Source of the DNA: Pigmentiphaga sp. H8
Lineage (GTDB): Bacteria > Pseudomonadota > Gammaproteobacteria > Burkholderiales > Burkholderiaceae_B
Length of the DNA stretch: 64,000 nt
Assembly: GCF_003854895.1 (NCBI RefSeq)
Contig: NZ_CP033966.1
Coordinates: 5,084,001-5,148,000, forward strand
Direction: 5' to 3'
The translations under genes and the position numbers were made by a program. The notes under the pieces were generated by a model, which was not told the origin of the DNA, did no database searches, and saw only the letters and a program-made list of their open reading frames with translations. Positions 1 through 8,482 of this stretch are shown here, piece after piece (position 1 is the stretch's first letter; every line of letters begins with the position of its first letter).

Positions 1-565
1 CCAGCTCCAGGGCCAACTGACGCACCAGGCCGACCACGGCGTGCTTGCCCATGGTGTAGAGCACGCCTCCGCCCCCCGCATGGAAGCTGGCCACCGAGGC
101 GGTAAAGATCATGCAGCCACCGGCTGCCTCCAGCGCCTCGCGCGCGGCCATGGCCGCGTACAGATAGCCGCGCAGGTTGACCGCGAACAACTCGTCCATC
201 GTCGCCGCCAGGGCCGAGGCGGTATAGCCTCTCAAGGGCCGGCGAAAATCGAACAGCCCCGCGTTGCCCACCAGCACGTCCAGGCCGCCGTAGCTTGCCC
301 GCGCGCGTTCGACCGCCCGTTCGTGGACCGCATGGTCGCGTACGTCGCCGACCACCGGTTCGACGCGACTCCCGTGCTCCCGGGCCAACTCGTCCAGGCC
401 AGCCCGGTCGGCATCCACGCATACCACGCCCAGCGCGCCTTCTTCCAGGTAGCGTTCGGCCACCGCGCGGCCGATGCCGCTGGCCGCTCCGGTAATGACC
501 GCGACCTGCCCCGCCAGCCAGCCGGACGAGGAAGAAGCGCCGCGTTCGAGAGCCCGTGTATTCAT
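1..565 (-). CDS. cis-dihydrodiol dehydrogenase, SDR family (3' end cut by window)
   Basis: NAD-dependent short-chain dehydrogenase expected to re-aromatise the cis-dihydrodiol made by the dioxygenase encoded just upstream. About 188 residues are visible. The cofactor motif TGAASGIG starts near residue 30. The later stretch IFTASVASF with GGGVLYTMGKHAVVGLVRQL is the Ser/Tyr/Lys active site and closely follows the BphB/HcaB pattern (…GGGPLYTAAKHAIVGLVREL), not a general FabG pattern. The start ATG at 565 overlaps the beta-subunit stop as ATGA, so the two are translationally coupled. The C-terminal part lies before base 1. BphB-type function is inferred from motif and context; substrate unknown. 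Confidence 0.85.
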   Translation of the reverse strand, partial: MNTRALERGASSSSGWLAGQVAVITGAASGIGRAVAERYLEEGALGVVCVDADRAGLDELAREHGSRVEPVVGDVRDHAVHERAVERARASYGGLDVLVGNAGLFDFRRPLRGYTASALAATMDELFAVNLRGYLYAAMAAREALEAAGGCMIFTASVASFHAGGGGVLYTMGKHAVVGLVRQLALEL

Positions 566-1134
566 AGGAATACGTTCAGGTTCTTGGCCAGCAGGACGGT
601 CTGCGTGATGACGATCTCGCGCGACGCCAGGCGCAGGCCGCCGTCCTCCACGCGCCGCAGCACGTCGTTGCGGCGGCCGGACAACCAGTACTCTTCCGCC
701 TCGCCCCTGCCCCGGCAATTGACGAAGGCGGAGTACACCCGGCATTGGCCGGGCGCATCGGTCAGTTCGACCTCGATATTCGAGATGATGTGGCAGGAGC
801 GGGTCGGCGGATCCTCGGCCCATGCCGTCGGATCGAGAAAACGGGTCACCCGCCGCCGCATGTTCAGCAGGTCGTCATCGAAGAATGCCATGCGCCGGGG
901 ATCGAGCCTGGGCTTCTTGTCCCGCCGGTGGCGCGACTGGATACCAGGCATCCAATAATGGACATCCTCGGTCATCAGTCCCAGCCACTCCTGGTAGCGT
1001 TCGTCGTCCAGCAGGCGGGCCTCGCGATACAGGAACTGCTCCACTTCGAACACCAGGTCCCGCGGCGGCAGCATCGGCGGCGGCGGCGCGACCGGCTTGC
1101 GCAGGATGGGGGTCTCGCCTAGGTTCACGGGCAT
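562..1134 (-). CDS. aromatic ring-hydroxylating dioxygenase, beta subunit
   Basis: Small structural subunit of a Rieske non-heme iron dioxygenase, 190 residues, usual length for the SnoaL/NTF2-fold beta subunit. Characteristic stretches are FEVEQFLYREARLLDDERY near residue 30, WLGLMTEDVHYWMP, and RGRGEAEEYWLSGRRNDVLR near 145. The start at 1134 has AGGAG 8 bases upstream. It begins 4 bases after the alpha-subunit gene and overlaps the next dehydrogenase start, so it is a middle gene of the leftward operon. No ferredoxin or reductase for this oxygenase is visible nearby; they may lie before base 1 or be shared with the second Rieske operon at 10.2-13.3 kb. Confidence 0.92.
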   Translation of the reverse strand: MPVNLGETPILRKPVAPPPPMLPPRDLVFEVEQFLYREARLLDDERYQEWLGLMTEDVHYWMPGIQSRHRRDKKPRLDPRRMAFFDDDLLNMRRRVTRFLDPTAWAEDPPTRSCHIISNIEVELTDAPGQCRVYSAFVNCRGRGEAEEYWLSGRRNDVLRRVEDGGLRLASREIVITQTVLLAKNLNVFL

Positions 1135-1138
1135 ATGC

Positions 1139-2446
1139 TCAGCTCCTGGATGCGTGCGCGCGCTCGTCGCACATCAGCTTCAGCCACTGGCGGTAGAAGG
1201 CGCGCTGGTTCGAATCGTTGTACTTGCGCAGATGCACCGCCCCCTTCAGCTCGGGATGCTGGATGCCGCTGTCCAGGCCCAGCGCGTAGTGCAGCTTCTG
1301 GCGCCGGGTCACCACGCCATCGTTGGTCTGCGTCGAGTTCTCCCAGTTGTCGCCATCGTCCATCTCCAAGGTGCCCGACGGCGAGAAAGTCCTCATGACC
1401 CCCTTCATGTACAGGCTCTTGAGGCTTTCAGGCGCGGACTTGTTGACCAGCACCCAGGTATGCAGTTCTATTCCCTTCGGCCCCTTGGGATGCCAGGTGC
1501 GGAAAGTGCTCTGGCCGGGCAGGAAGGACATATGGGGAAACAGGTTGGCCGAACTGATGGACCCCACCATGCGCGATCGCAGCTTGCCCAGGCGGGCGGC
1601 TACTTTCTCCTCGCGCTCGCGCAGGTAGTCGACGATGTCCTGTTCGCCCAGCACCATCGCGTTGCCGACCATGTCGAGGCCGAATTGCCAGCCATGTCCG
1701 TTGACGTTGATCTGGTAGCTGTTCTCCTGGTTCGACTTGCCCACGCCCATCCCCAGCATCGCCATCGCGCCCGAGTTGTGCGTCCAGGCGGCGTGGTACG
1801 AATCGCCGGCGAAGTTCTCCGCCGGGAACTTCCAGTTGCATGCCATGCGCGACTTGATGCTGCCTTCCAGAAATTCCGTACCGTCCTCATCGTTGTCCAG
1901 CAGCACGTCCAGGTACCAGCGATAGTCGCCCAGGTAATCCTCCAGGCCGGGCGCTTCCTCGTCGAAGGTCGCGAACACCAGTCCCTTGTAGGACACGACC
2001 CGGGCCCGGTGCAGGCCGAGATCGCCCGGATCGAAGCCAGGGCAGGTCTGCCGATAGACGTCCTCCTGGGGCAGCGCCACCAGCGCGCCGTCCAGCCCGA
2101 AAGTCCAGCCGTGATAGTTGCAGGTGAAGCGCCGGCGATTGCCGACCTCGGCCAGGCTGATGCGGTTGCCGCGGTGCGTGCAGGAGTTCAGGAAGACGTT
2201 GATCGCGCCATTGCCGTCCCGGGCCACGATCACCCCGTCCTCGCCCATGTAGGTGGTCAGGAAGTCGCCGGGTTCCGCGACCTGGCTCTCGTGCGCCACG
2301 AACAGCCAGCAACGGGCAAAGATGCGTTCGAGCTCCAGCCGGTAGACGGCCTCGTCCCAATACACGCGGCGGTCGATCGCGCCACGTTCCAGATCCACCA
2401 GCGCGCGGAGTTCGTCCGGACCGGGTTGAATAACGTCAGTCGTCAT
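1139..2446 (-). CDS. aromatic ring-hydroxylating dioxygenase, alpha subunit
   Basis: Catalytic subunit, 435 residues. The Rieske cluster ligands are C89/H91 (CTHRGN) and C109/H112 (CNYHGW). The mononuclear iron site is D215, H218 and H223 within ENFAGDSYHAAWTH, the usual D-x2-H-x4-H arrangement. It should add O2 to an aromatic ring to give a cis-dihydrodiol. I chose ATG 2446 because it overlaps the stop of the upstream LigB-like gene as ATGA; an in-frame extension of 14 residues upstream is unlikely. General type resembles biphenyl/phenylpropionate dioxygenases, but the substrate cannot be read from the sequence. Confidence 0.93.
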   Translation of the reverse strand: MTTDVIQPGPDELRALVDLERGAIDRRVYWDEAVYRLELERIFARCWLFVAHESQVAEPGDFLTTYMGEDGVIVARDGNGAINVFLNSCTHRGNRISLAEVGNRRRFTCNYHGWTFGLDGALVALPQEDVYRQTCPGFDPGDLGLHRARVVSYKGLVFATFDEEAPGLEDYLGDYRWYLDVLLDNDEDGTEFLEGSIKSRMACNWKFPAENFAGDSYHAAWTHNSGAMAMLGMGVGKSNQENSYQINVNGHGWQFGLDMVGNAMVLGEQDIVDYLREREEKVAARLGKLRSRMVGSISSANLFPHMSFLPGQSTFRTWHPKGPKGIELHTWVLVNKSAPESLKSLYMKGVMRTFSPSGTLEMDDGDNWENSTQTNDGVVTRRQKLHYALGLDSGIQHPELKGAVHLRKYNDSNQRAFYRQWLKLMCDERAHASRS

Positions 2447-3276
2447 GCTGGCTCCAGGACTTCGGCGAACCCCAGGCCGGTCACCCATTCTTCGCCGTGC
2501 TCATAGCACAGCACTCGTCCGGTCCGGCCCGGCAGCGCGCCCATCATGCAAAGAAAATTCCTTATCTCGAAAGCGCCGTTGCCACCCTGCTCCAGGATCT
2601 CGGCATCGCTCATCTCCAGCAGGCCATGGGAATCGCCTCGCGCCACGCAATCGAGCACGCGATGGTCGAAGGCCTCGTTCACCCGTCCCATCTGCGGCAT
2701 GCCGACCCAATGGCTGATGCCACCGGAACCGATCACCACGACGCGGTCGTCGGTGTCCCAGGCCTCGACCGCCGCGCGCAGGGCGCCGCCCAGTTGGTGG
2801 GCCCGCCGCAGCGATATCACCGGCTCCACGCCGCTGGCCAGGTAGACCGGTATCACGCCGCGCACCGAGGGATTGACGAGCGCGCACACGCGCGCGGGCA
2901 GGCCGATCGAATGGTCCACGCGCAGCACCTTGGCCACGGCCCAGTCGTATCCATGGTCCCGGCCATGGCGCGCGATGTGCCCGGCAAGCGGCGCATGGTT
3001 GGGAATCGCGCCCTGGTCGATGCCGGCGAACCTCTCATAAGGTCCGCTGACCTCGCCTATCCCGATCAGATAGCTCGGCAGGCATCCCGGCCCGAACAAC
3101 ACGTAGTGGTCGGCGCCGACCACGACCACCGCGGTGGCTTCCAGTTCGCCTATGCGGCGCGCGATCTCGCCATAGGCCGCCATGACCCGGTGCTGGCCTT
3201 CCGTCCAGCGCTCCCTGGGCATGTAGAAGATGCCGGGTTCATGCGGCATGACGAAGCCGCCTACGATGCTTGCCAT
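2443..3276 (-). CDS. class III extradiol ring-cleavage dioxygenase, LigB-like catalytic subunit
   Basis: Fe(II) ring-cleavage enzyme of the protocatechuate 4,5-dioxygenase beta-subunit (LigB) superfamily, 277 residues. Visible features are the N-terminal GGFVMPHEPG with the candidate metal His, VVVVGADHYVLF, the IPNHAPLA segment, and the conserved VVVIGSGGISHWVG near residue 190. ATG 3276 was chosen because a strong GGAGG sits just upstream; it overlaps the LigA-like gene by 16 bases. Next to a dioxygenase and a dihydrodiol dehydrogenase it would open the catechol-type ring made by those two. LigAB-type ring opening with a BphA-like oxygenase is not the textbook pairing, so the substrate is open. 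Confidence 0.88.
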   Translation of the reverse strand: MASIVGGFVMPHEPGIFYMPRERWTEGQHRVMAAYGEIARRIGELEATAVVVVGADHYVLFGPGCLPSYLIGIGEVSGPYERFAGIDQGAIPNHAPLAGHIARHGRDHGYDWAVAKVLRVDHSIGLPARVCALVNPSVRGVIPVYLASGVEPVISLRRAHQLGGALRAAVEAWDTDDRVVVIGSGGISHWVGMPQMGRVNEAFDHRVLDCVARGDSHGLLEMSDAEILEQGGNGAFEIRNFLCMMGALPGRTGRVLCYEHGEEWVTGLGFAEVLEPA

Positions 3277-3545
3277 GCCCCCTCCTCCCGCGCTTCGCGC
3301 AGCCTCGCCAGATAGGAGGCCCTCGTCCGCGACGGCGCGTTCATCATCCAATAGCCATAGGTCAGCAATGGGCTGACGCCCTCGCGCTGCAATTGCGCCA
3401 CGTCGAATTCCACGACCATCCTGGCCTGGGCGGGTTCCAGGCGGTAGCGTGCAAGAAACCCCGCGGCATCAGCCGCGAAAGCCTCACGCGCATCGCGGCG
3501 CGTTCCCAGGTCGTACAGCACCTGCTCCAGCATGTATCCGCTCAT
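3261..3545 (-). CDS. LigA-like small subunit of extradiol dioxygenase
   Basis: A 94-residue protein matching the LigA (protocatechuate 4,5-dioxygenase alpha subunit) pattern: LEQVLYDLG, then a helix with FLARYRLEPAQARMVVEFD, then LQREGVSPLLTYGYWMM. In the family the small subunit covers the active site of the LigB-type catalytic subunit. The gene overlaps the LigB-like start, which supports a 1:1 complex. It follows the Bug receptor stop by 3 bases. Confidence 0.82.
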   Translation of the reverse strand: MSGYMLEQVLYDLGTRRDAREAFAADAAGFLARYRLEPAQARMVVEFDVAQLQREGVSPLLTYGYWMMNAPSRTRASYLARLREAREEGAWQAS

Positions 3546-3548
3546 GGC

Positions 3549-4508
3549 CTACTCCGCTTCCACGCCGGCCGCCCGCACGATGACGCCCCAGCGCTCGTTG
3601 TCGCGGCGAATGTAATCGGCGAACCCGGCCGGCGACATCTCGCGCGTGACCGCGCCTTCCTGCGCCAGCCTGTCGCGCATGCTCTGTTCCTTCATCGCCT
3701 TCGCCAGCGCCGCCCCCAACGTGGCGATGATGTCGGACGACGTTCCCTTGGGCGCCGACAGCCCGAACCAGGACGTGGCGACCACCTGGGGCAGTCCCTG
3801 CTCGGCGAATGAGGGGATGGCGGGCGCCGACGGCGACCGCTGTTCCGACGTCACGCCATAGGCGCGCAGTCGTCCGGCGCTGACATGGGAAAGCGTGCCC
3901 GGCATGCTGCCGAAGTACAGGTTCACCTGGCCCCCCACCACGTCCTGGATGGCCGGAGCTTCCCCACGGTAGGGCACGTCGCGGTACTTGGCGCCGATGG
4001 CGTTGAAGAACATGGCGGCCGTCAAATGCGAGAAGCCGCCCTTGCCGGTAGTCGCGATGGCCGTGCCGGCGGTATCGGCCTTCAGTCTGGAGACCAGTTC
4101 GGGCAGGTTGCGTGCGGGATACGACACGGGAGAAACCAGCAGGATGGGCGCTTCGCCGATGAACCCGATCGGAATGAACTCGTCCAGGCGATAAGGGAGC
4201 TTCTTGTAGATGTGGGGATTGACCGCGAACGACGTGGCCGTCGCGAGCAGGATGGTGTAGCCATCGTTGGGAGCCCTGGCTGCCGCGTCCACGCCCACGA
4301 TGGTGGCCGCGCCCGCCCGGTTGTCGACGAATACCTCCTGCCCCAATGCCTCGGCCATGACCTTGGCCACCAGGCGCGCCAGCACGTCGGTGGTGCCGCC
4401 CGCCGGATACGGCACGATCAGCCGTATGGGGCGTTCCGGATACTTCGCCCAGCAGGGGAATCCCGCCAAGGCGGCCGACAGGGCCGCCGCGACCGCAATA
4501 GTTCGCAT
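3549..4508 (-). CDS. Bug/TctC family periplasmic solute receptor
   Basis: Extracytoplasmic receptor of the tripartite tricarboxylate transporter type, 319 residues, typical length. A Sec signal peptide covers about residues 1-21 (ends CWAK). The family ligand-loop signature LIVPYPAGGTTD and the second loop DVPYRGEAPAIQD are present. GAGGAG lies 7 bases before ATG 4508. It sits between the CoA ligase and ring-cleavage genes, so it probably binds the aromatic acid degraded by this operon. No TctA/TctB membrane genes are adjacent. Confidence 0.93.
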   Translation of the reverse strand: MRTIAVAAALSAALAGFPCWAKYPERPIRLIVPYPAGGTTDVLARLVAKVMAEALGQEVFVDNRAGAATIVGVDAAARAPNDGYTILLATATSFAVNPHIYKKLPYRLDEFIPIGFIGEAPILLVSPVSYPARNLPELVSRLKADTAGTAIATTGKGGFSHLTAAMFFNAIGAKYRDVPYRGEAPAIQDVVGGQVNLYFGSMPGTLSHVSAGRLRAYGVTSEQRSPSAPAIPSFAEQGLPQVVATSWFGLSAPKGTSSDIIATLGAALAKAMKEQSMRDRLAQEGAVTREMSPAGFADYIRRDNERWGVIVRAAGVEAE

Positions 4509-4533
4509 CGTCGTCTCCTCGGTGCGTGCTCGT

Positions 4534-6096
4534 TCAGATGGCCGCCGCCCGCCCGGCCCAATAGGGATCGCGCAACTTGCGCTTCATCAGCTTGCCGGAG
4601 TCGTCCCGGGGAAGCTCATCGACGAAGACGAACTCCCGGGGAACCTTGAAATTCGCCAGCTTGCTCTTCAGGAAGCCGCGCAGCGCGTCTTCCGACAGGG
4701 CAAGGCCATCGGACGGCAGCACGAAGGCCACCAGCCTTTCCCCGTACTCGGCATCGGGCACGCCGATCACCGCGCTGTCGGCCACGCCCTCGTGCTCGGC
4801 CAGCGCGCATTCGATCTCGGCGGGATAAATGTTCACGCCACCGGAAATGACCATGTCCTTCTTCCGATCGACCAGGAACAGGTAGCCGTCTTCGTCCAGA
4901 TAGCCGATGTCGCCGTTGGTAACCAGCCCGTCGCGGTCGACCTGGACCCGCTGCGCGTCGGCGTTCAGGTAGGTGAAGTTGGGCACCCCTTGCAGTCCCA
5001 CGTAGATCTCGCCGATCTGCCCGGCGCCAAGGCGCTCGCCATTCTCGCCATAGACACGCAGTTCCCGTCCCGGCCAGGCCCGGCCGAGGGTTCCTGGCCG
5101 GGCCAGCCACTCCTCGGACGAACTGCGGCTGGCCATGCCGGTTTCCGTCGCCCCGTAGTACTCGTGGATGACCGGCCCCCACCAATCGATCATGGCCTGC
5201 TTGATCTCGCGGGCACAGGGCGCCGCGCCGTGGATGACGAACTCCAGCGAACTCAGGTCATGGCGCGCCCTGACCGCCTCGGGCAGGCGAAGCAGCCGCA
5301 CGAACATGGTGGGAACCAGGTGCAGGTGGGTGATGCGCTCGCGCTCGATCAACGCCAGCAATTCCTCGGCATCGAATCTCGGCATCAATGCGATGCTGCC
5401 TCCCGAGTTCAGGACCGACCGGGTATAGGTGTTGGGCGCGCTGTGATACATGGGGCCGGCCATGACGGTACGCACGCCGGGGCGCAGGTCGAACCATTGC
5501 TGCGACAGCGCCGCGAAGCGGCGGGCCGCGTCCGGCTCGAGCGCCGCGCGCCGCACCCCCTTGGGCCGCCCCGTGGTTCCGCTGGTATAGATGATGCTGC
5601 CGCGAGTACCCGCCGCGGAGCGATCCTCCAGCTCGCCATGGGCCGCGATCACTTGCTCCAGGCTCTCCACCCCGGAAGGCACGGCACAGCATCCGGCGTC
5701 CAACCCGTAGGCCCGCTGGATCTCGGGCGGCGTGGGACTGGCGATGACCCGCACGCCGCGTGATATCGCCCCGCCCATCCCCGCCAGCAGATCCGCATGG
5801 GCCAGCAGTACCGGCGCCGCCGCATCGGCAAGGATGAATGCCGATTCGTCCGCTTTCTGGTGCCAGTTGATGGGCACCGCATAGGCCCCGAGCAGGCTGG
5901 CGGCGATCATGGACTCAAGGAAGCAGAGGTCGTTGCGCATCAGTATCGCGAGCGCGTCGCCTTCCCTGACGCCTCCCTCGCGCAGGCCCTGCGCCAGACG
6001 CGCGCCGCGAGACCAGAGCGAGCGCAGCGCAACGCTGCGTTCGCCGATCGACGCGTGACCGGATGCTGGGCCAAAGGAGTGGTCGGAGCTCGTCAT
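4534..6096 (-). CDS. AMP-forming acyl-CoA ligase
   Basis: ANL-superfamily acyl/aryl-CoA synthetase of 520 residues. The P-loop SIIYTSGTTGRPKGV is near residue 165, the A5 motif YYGATETG near 315, the hinge region YLFLVDRKKDMVISGGVNI near 420, and the C-terminal catalytic Lys in SGKLMKRKLR. It activates a carboxylic acid as a CoA thioester. It is the first gene of the leftward aromatic operon and is divergent from the nitronate monooxygenase gene, with a TetR-type palindrome between them. Substrate not determinable; aromatic or cyclic acid is inferred from the neighbours. Confidence 0.9.
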   Translation of the reverse strand: MTSSDHSFGPASGHASIGERSVALRSLWSRGARLAQGLREGGVREGDALAILMRNDLCFLESMIAASLLGAYAVPINWHQKADESAFILADAAAPVLLAHADLLAGMGGAISRGVRVIASPTPPEIQRAYGLDAGCCAVPSGVESLEQVIAAHGELEDRSAAGTRGSIIYTSGTTGRPKGVRRAALEPDAARRFAALSQQWFDLRPGVRTVMAGPMYHSAPNTYTRSVLNSGGSIALMPRFDAEELLALIERERITHLHLVPTMFVRLLRLPEAVRARHDLSSLEFVIHGAAPCAREIKQAMIDWWGPVIHEYYGATETGMASRSSSEEWLARPGTLGRAWPGRELRVYGENGERLGAGQIGEIYVGLQGVPNFTYLNADAQRVQVDRDGLVTNGDIGYLDEDGYLFLVDRKKDMVISGGVNIYPAEIECALAEHEGVADSAVIGVPDAEYGERLVAFVLPSDGLALSEDALRGFLKSKLANFKVPREFVFVDELPRDDSGKLMKRKLRDPYWAGRAAAI

Positions 6097-6122
6097 TGCT
6101 TCTTGCCTTGAACTGGATTCCG

Positions 6123-6144
6123 TTCCATACTGGTCGGTATGGAA
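6123..6144. promoter_or_regulatory. 22-bp TetR-type operator
   Basis: Perfect inverted repeat TTCCATAC-N6-GTATGGAA centred in the divergent promoter region between the CoA ligase and nitronate monooxygenase genes. Arm length and spacing are typical of TetR-family operators, and a TetR gene lies just beyond the monooxygenase. A single repressor could control both directions. Binding is inferred. Confidence 0.7.
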
Positions 6145-6191
6145 GCTACTCTATTGAACGCCCCCATGACCGTCAACCCTGGGAGAAACCC

Positions 6192-7193
6192 TTGAACACG
6201 CCTCCTCCGCGATCGCACCGCGTTACTCATCCATGGCGCCTGCGCATCCCCGCGATGGGCTCACCCATGTTCATCGTCTCGTCGAAGGAACTGGTGGCGG
6301 AGCAATGCAAGGCGGGCATCATCGGAGCCTTCCCATCCTTGAACGCGCGCCCGGAAAGCGAGCTGTCGCTCTGGCTCTCCCATGTGCAGGCGCAGATAGA
6401 TGAATGGAACCGCGGCTCGCCGCCATGGCCCGCTGCCCCCTACGCGGTCAATCTCATCGTCCACCCCAGCAATCCGCGCCTCGCGCACGATCTGGACGTC
6501 GTATGCAGGCACGCGGTCCCCATCGTCATCACGAGCCTGAATCCGCCCGGCAACGTGGTCGAGCGCGTACACGCCTACGGTGGCATCGTGCTGCACGACG
6601 TCTCGACGCTGCGCCATGCGCGCAAGGCCGTCGATGCCGGCGTCGATGGCCTGATCCTCGTTTGCGCGGGGGCCGGCGGACATACCGGCAGCATCAATCC
6701 GATGGCGTTCACCGCGGAGGCGAGGCGTTTCTTCGATGGGCTCATCGTGCTGTCGGGGTGCATCGCCGAAGGCCGCCAGGTGCTGGCCGCACAGGCAATG
6801 GGGGCCGACCTGGCCTACATCGGCACGCGCTTCATCGCCTCGCACGAGGCCAACGCCCAGTCGTCTTACAAGAACATGGTGGTGGATGCGACGGCGGCCG
6901 ACATCGTCTGCAGCGATGCGGTCACGGGGCTGCCCGCCAACTACCTCGTCCGCAGTTTCGAGGCGGCGGGAGTCGACATCGGCACGCTGGCGTCACGCGA
7001 ACGCCGCAGTTTTTCATTCGGCAAGCGGGCGGACAGCGGCGAGGCCAAGGCATGGCGCGACGTCTGGAGCGCCGGCCAGGGCGTGGGCGCGGTCGCTGAG
7101 ATCGCATCCACCGCCGCCATCGTCGATGGACTGGCGGCCGAATATGCCCAGGCCCTGGCGGATCTCGAACGCTTGGCCGGGCGGGCTACTTGA
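6192..7193 (+). CDS. nitronate monooxygenase family flavoprotein
   Basis: FMN-dependent TIM-barrel protein of the nitronate monooxygenase / 2-nitropropane dioxygenase family, 333 residues. Family motifs are GSPMFIVSSKELV near the start, SLNPP, the phosphate-binding CAGAGGHTGSINP near 165, and MGADLAYIGTRFIAS near 210. I place the start at TTG 6192 with GGGAGA upstream because it gives the normal N-terminus; the next in-frame ATG would cut the first strand. Family members also act on substrates other than nitronates, so the reaction is not certain. The 3' end overlaps the tetR stop by 8 bases, tail to tail. Confidence 0.85.
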   Translation: MNTPPPRSHRVTHPWRLRIPAMGSPMFIVSSKELVAEQCKAGIIGAFPSLNARPESELSLWLSHVQAQIDEWNRGSPPWPAAPYAVNLIVHPSNPRLAHDLDVVCRHAVPIVITSLNPPGNVVERVHAYGGIVLHDVSTLRHARKAVDAGVDGLILVCAGAGGHTGSINPMAFTAEARRFFDGLIVLSGCIAEGRQVLAAQAMGADLAYIGTRFIASHEANAQSSYKNMVVDATAADIVCSDAVTGLPANYLVRSFEAAGVDIGTLASRERRSFSFGKRADSGEAKAWRDVWSAGQGVGAVAEIASTAAIVDGLAAEYAQALADLERLAGRAT

Positions 7194-7845
7194 CGGGCGA
7201 AGGGAAGAAAATGGTGTCGAGCGCGGCCTGCCGCATCGCCAGTTTCTGCTGCTCGGGGTAGGCGAAGATCAGGCGCAGGCCCGTCGAAAAACTATAGTGC
7301 AGGCAGGCCAGCAGTTCCGGATCGACCTTGGCGCCCATCTCGGCATACAAGCTGGTCAGGTAGGTCAGCCGCTGCTGGTCGACGTCGGCCACGGCGCTGC
7401 GCACGGCGGGATTCGTCCGGGCCCAGTTGCGCACGGCCAGTTCGATGGCGCCGCCGAATTCGTCGATGGGCGAGTTGGTGCCGATGAAGGCGATCAGGCG
7501 GATTTTTTCCTGAGCGGACGTAGACGCGCTTTCGACGATCTCGATCACGCGCAGGGTCGCGTGCTGCTTCCACTCCTCGATCAGCGCGAGCAGCAGGTCG
7601 TCGCGCGATTCGAAATGCCAATAAAAGCTGCCCTTGGTCACTCCCAGATCCGTGGCCAGGCGTGGGATCAACACGGCGTCCACCCCGGATTGAGCCAGCA
7701 CGCGCAGGCCTGCGCGCACCCAATCGGCCCGCTGCAGGTCGGTCTTGACGCCTCGCGCCGACGCCGTGCGCCGGCCCGGCTTCGGGTTTGCCGCCTTCTC
7801 CGGCTCGGCCTGAGGCTTGCGCTTCGTTCCAGTCTCGTTCTTCAT
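7186..7845 (-). CDS. TetR family transcriptional regulator
   Basis: A 219-residue repressor-type protein. The N-terminal 30 residues are Lys/Arg/Ala-rich and disordered. The helix-turn-helix lies near residues 55-80 (PRLATDLGVTKGSFYWHFE), followed by an all-helical ligand domain. ATG 7845 is preferred over upstream starts, which add low-complexity sequence. The palindrome at 6123-6144 is the best candidate operator, making this the likely regulator of the divergent ligase and monooxygenase genes. Confidence 0.9.
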   Translation of the reverse strand: MKNETGTKRKPQAEPEKAANPKPGRRTASARGVKTDLQRADWVRAGLRVLAQSGVDAVLIPRLATDLGVTKGSFYWHFESRDDLLLALIEEWKQHATLRVIEIVESASTSAQEKIRLIAFIGTNSPIDEFGGAIELAVRNWARTNPAVRSAVADVDQQRLTYLTSLYAEMGAKVDPELLACLHYSFSTGLRLIFAYPEQQKLAMRQAALDTIFFPSPVK

Positions 7846-7967
7846 ATGCGATGAGCCATCCTGATGATCCCCGGCATGCGCGGCGGGCCGGCTTGTGTGA
7901 TGCCGGCTCCTATTTTGCAACATGCCCGCCAGTTCACGGGTGATACTTCTTGTCCTGAAATTGCATG

Positions 7968-8001
7968 AAATCAATAAACTCTGCACAATAGTTATTGATT
8001 T
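7968..8001. promoter_or_regulatory. Operator of the toxin-antitoxin operon (10-bp arms)
   Basis: Perfect inverted repeat AAATCAATAA-N14-TTATTGATTT, ending 21 bases before the antitoxin start. It is strikingly AT-rich against the GC-rich surroundings and probably overlaps the promoter. Autoregulation by the antitoxin is the usual arrangement and is inferred here. Confidence 0.6.
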
Positions 8002-8022
8002 CCTTCACTTCAGGAGAACGCC

Positions 8023-8478
8023 ATGCTAAGCATGACCCTTGAGCAGCTTCGCACTGTCAGCGAGGTCGGCGGCGTTACCGACGTGACACTGAAAGGACAA
8101 GGCGGCGCCTTCCTTGTCCAGATATCGACACGCAACGGATCTGACGCCGTATTGACCAAGGCGCGCAGCAGCGAACCCCGGCGTTTCAGCAACCCGGCCG
8201 CAGCATTGAACGTCCTGCGCATCGCGGGCATTACTATGGGCCGCTTCGATGCCAGCGAATGGGATCCAGCAGCTCGCGAACCGGTCGCCCGCTCCAGCGA
8301 CGGCCGCGCTCAAGCGCTGCGCAAGGCCCACGAAGCGGCCGCCTATAACTCATGGATAGCCGACGAGATCCAGGCGGCCATCGACGATCCGCGGCCGAGC
8401 ACCCCGCACGATGACATCATGACCAGGATGGAAACCCGCGTCGCCCGCCACAAGACGGCAGCAGCAAAACGCTCCTGA
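8023..8478 (+). CDS. Antitoxin with PaaA2-like C-terminus
   Basis: A 151-residue protein with two parts. Residues 1-90 form a compact domain (LRTVSEVGGVTDVTLKGQGG…) I do not recognise by name. Residues about 105-140 (AAYNSWIADEIQAAIDDPRP, then STPHDDIMTRME) match the toxin-binding region of PaaA2 antitoxins, where the pattern is SYNEWL…LADPRPAIPHDEVM. AGGAG lies 7 bases before the ATG. The toxin gene starts 4 bases after its stop. In the paaR2-paaA2-parE2 system the DNA-binding regulator is separate; here the N-terminal domain may supply that function. Confidence 0.75.
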   Translation: MLSMTLEQLRTVSEVGGVTDVTLKGQGGAFLVQISTRNGSDAVLTKARSSEPRRFSNPAAALNVLRIAGITMGRFDASEWDPAAREPVARSSDGRAQALRKAHEAAAYNSWIADEIQAAIDDPRPSTPHDDIMTRMETRVARHKTAAAKRS

Positions 8479-8482
8479 ACCA

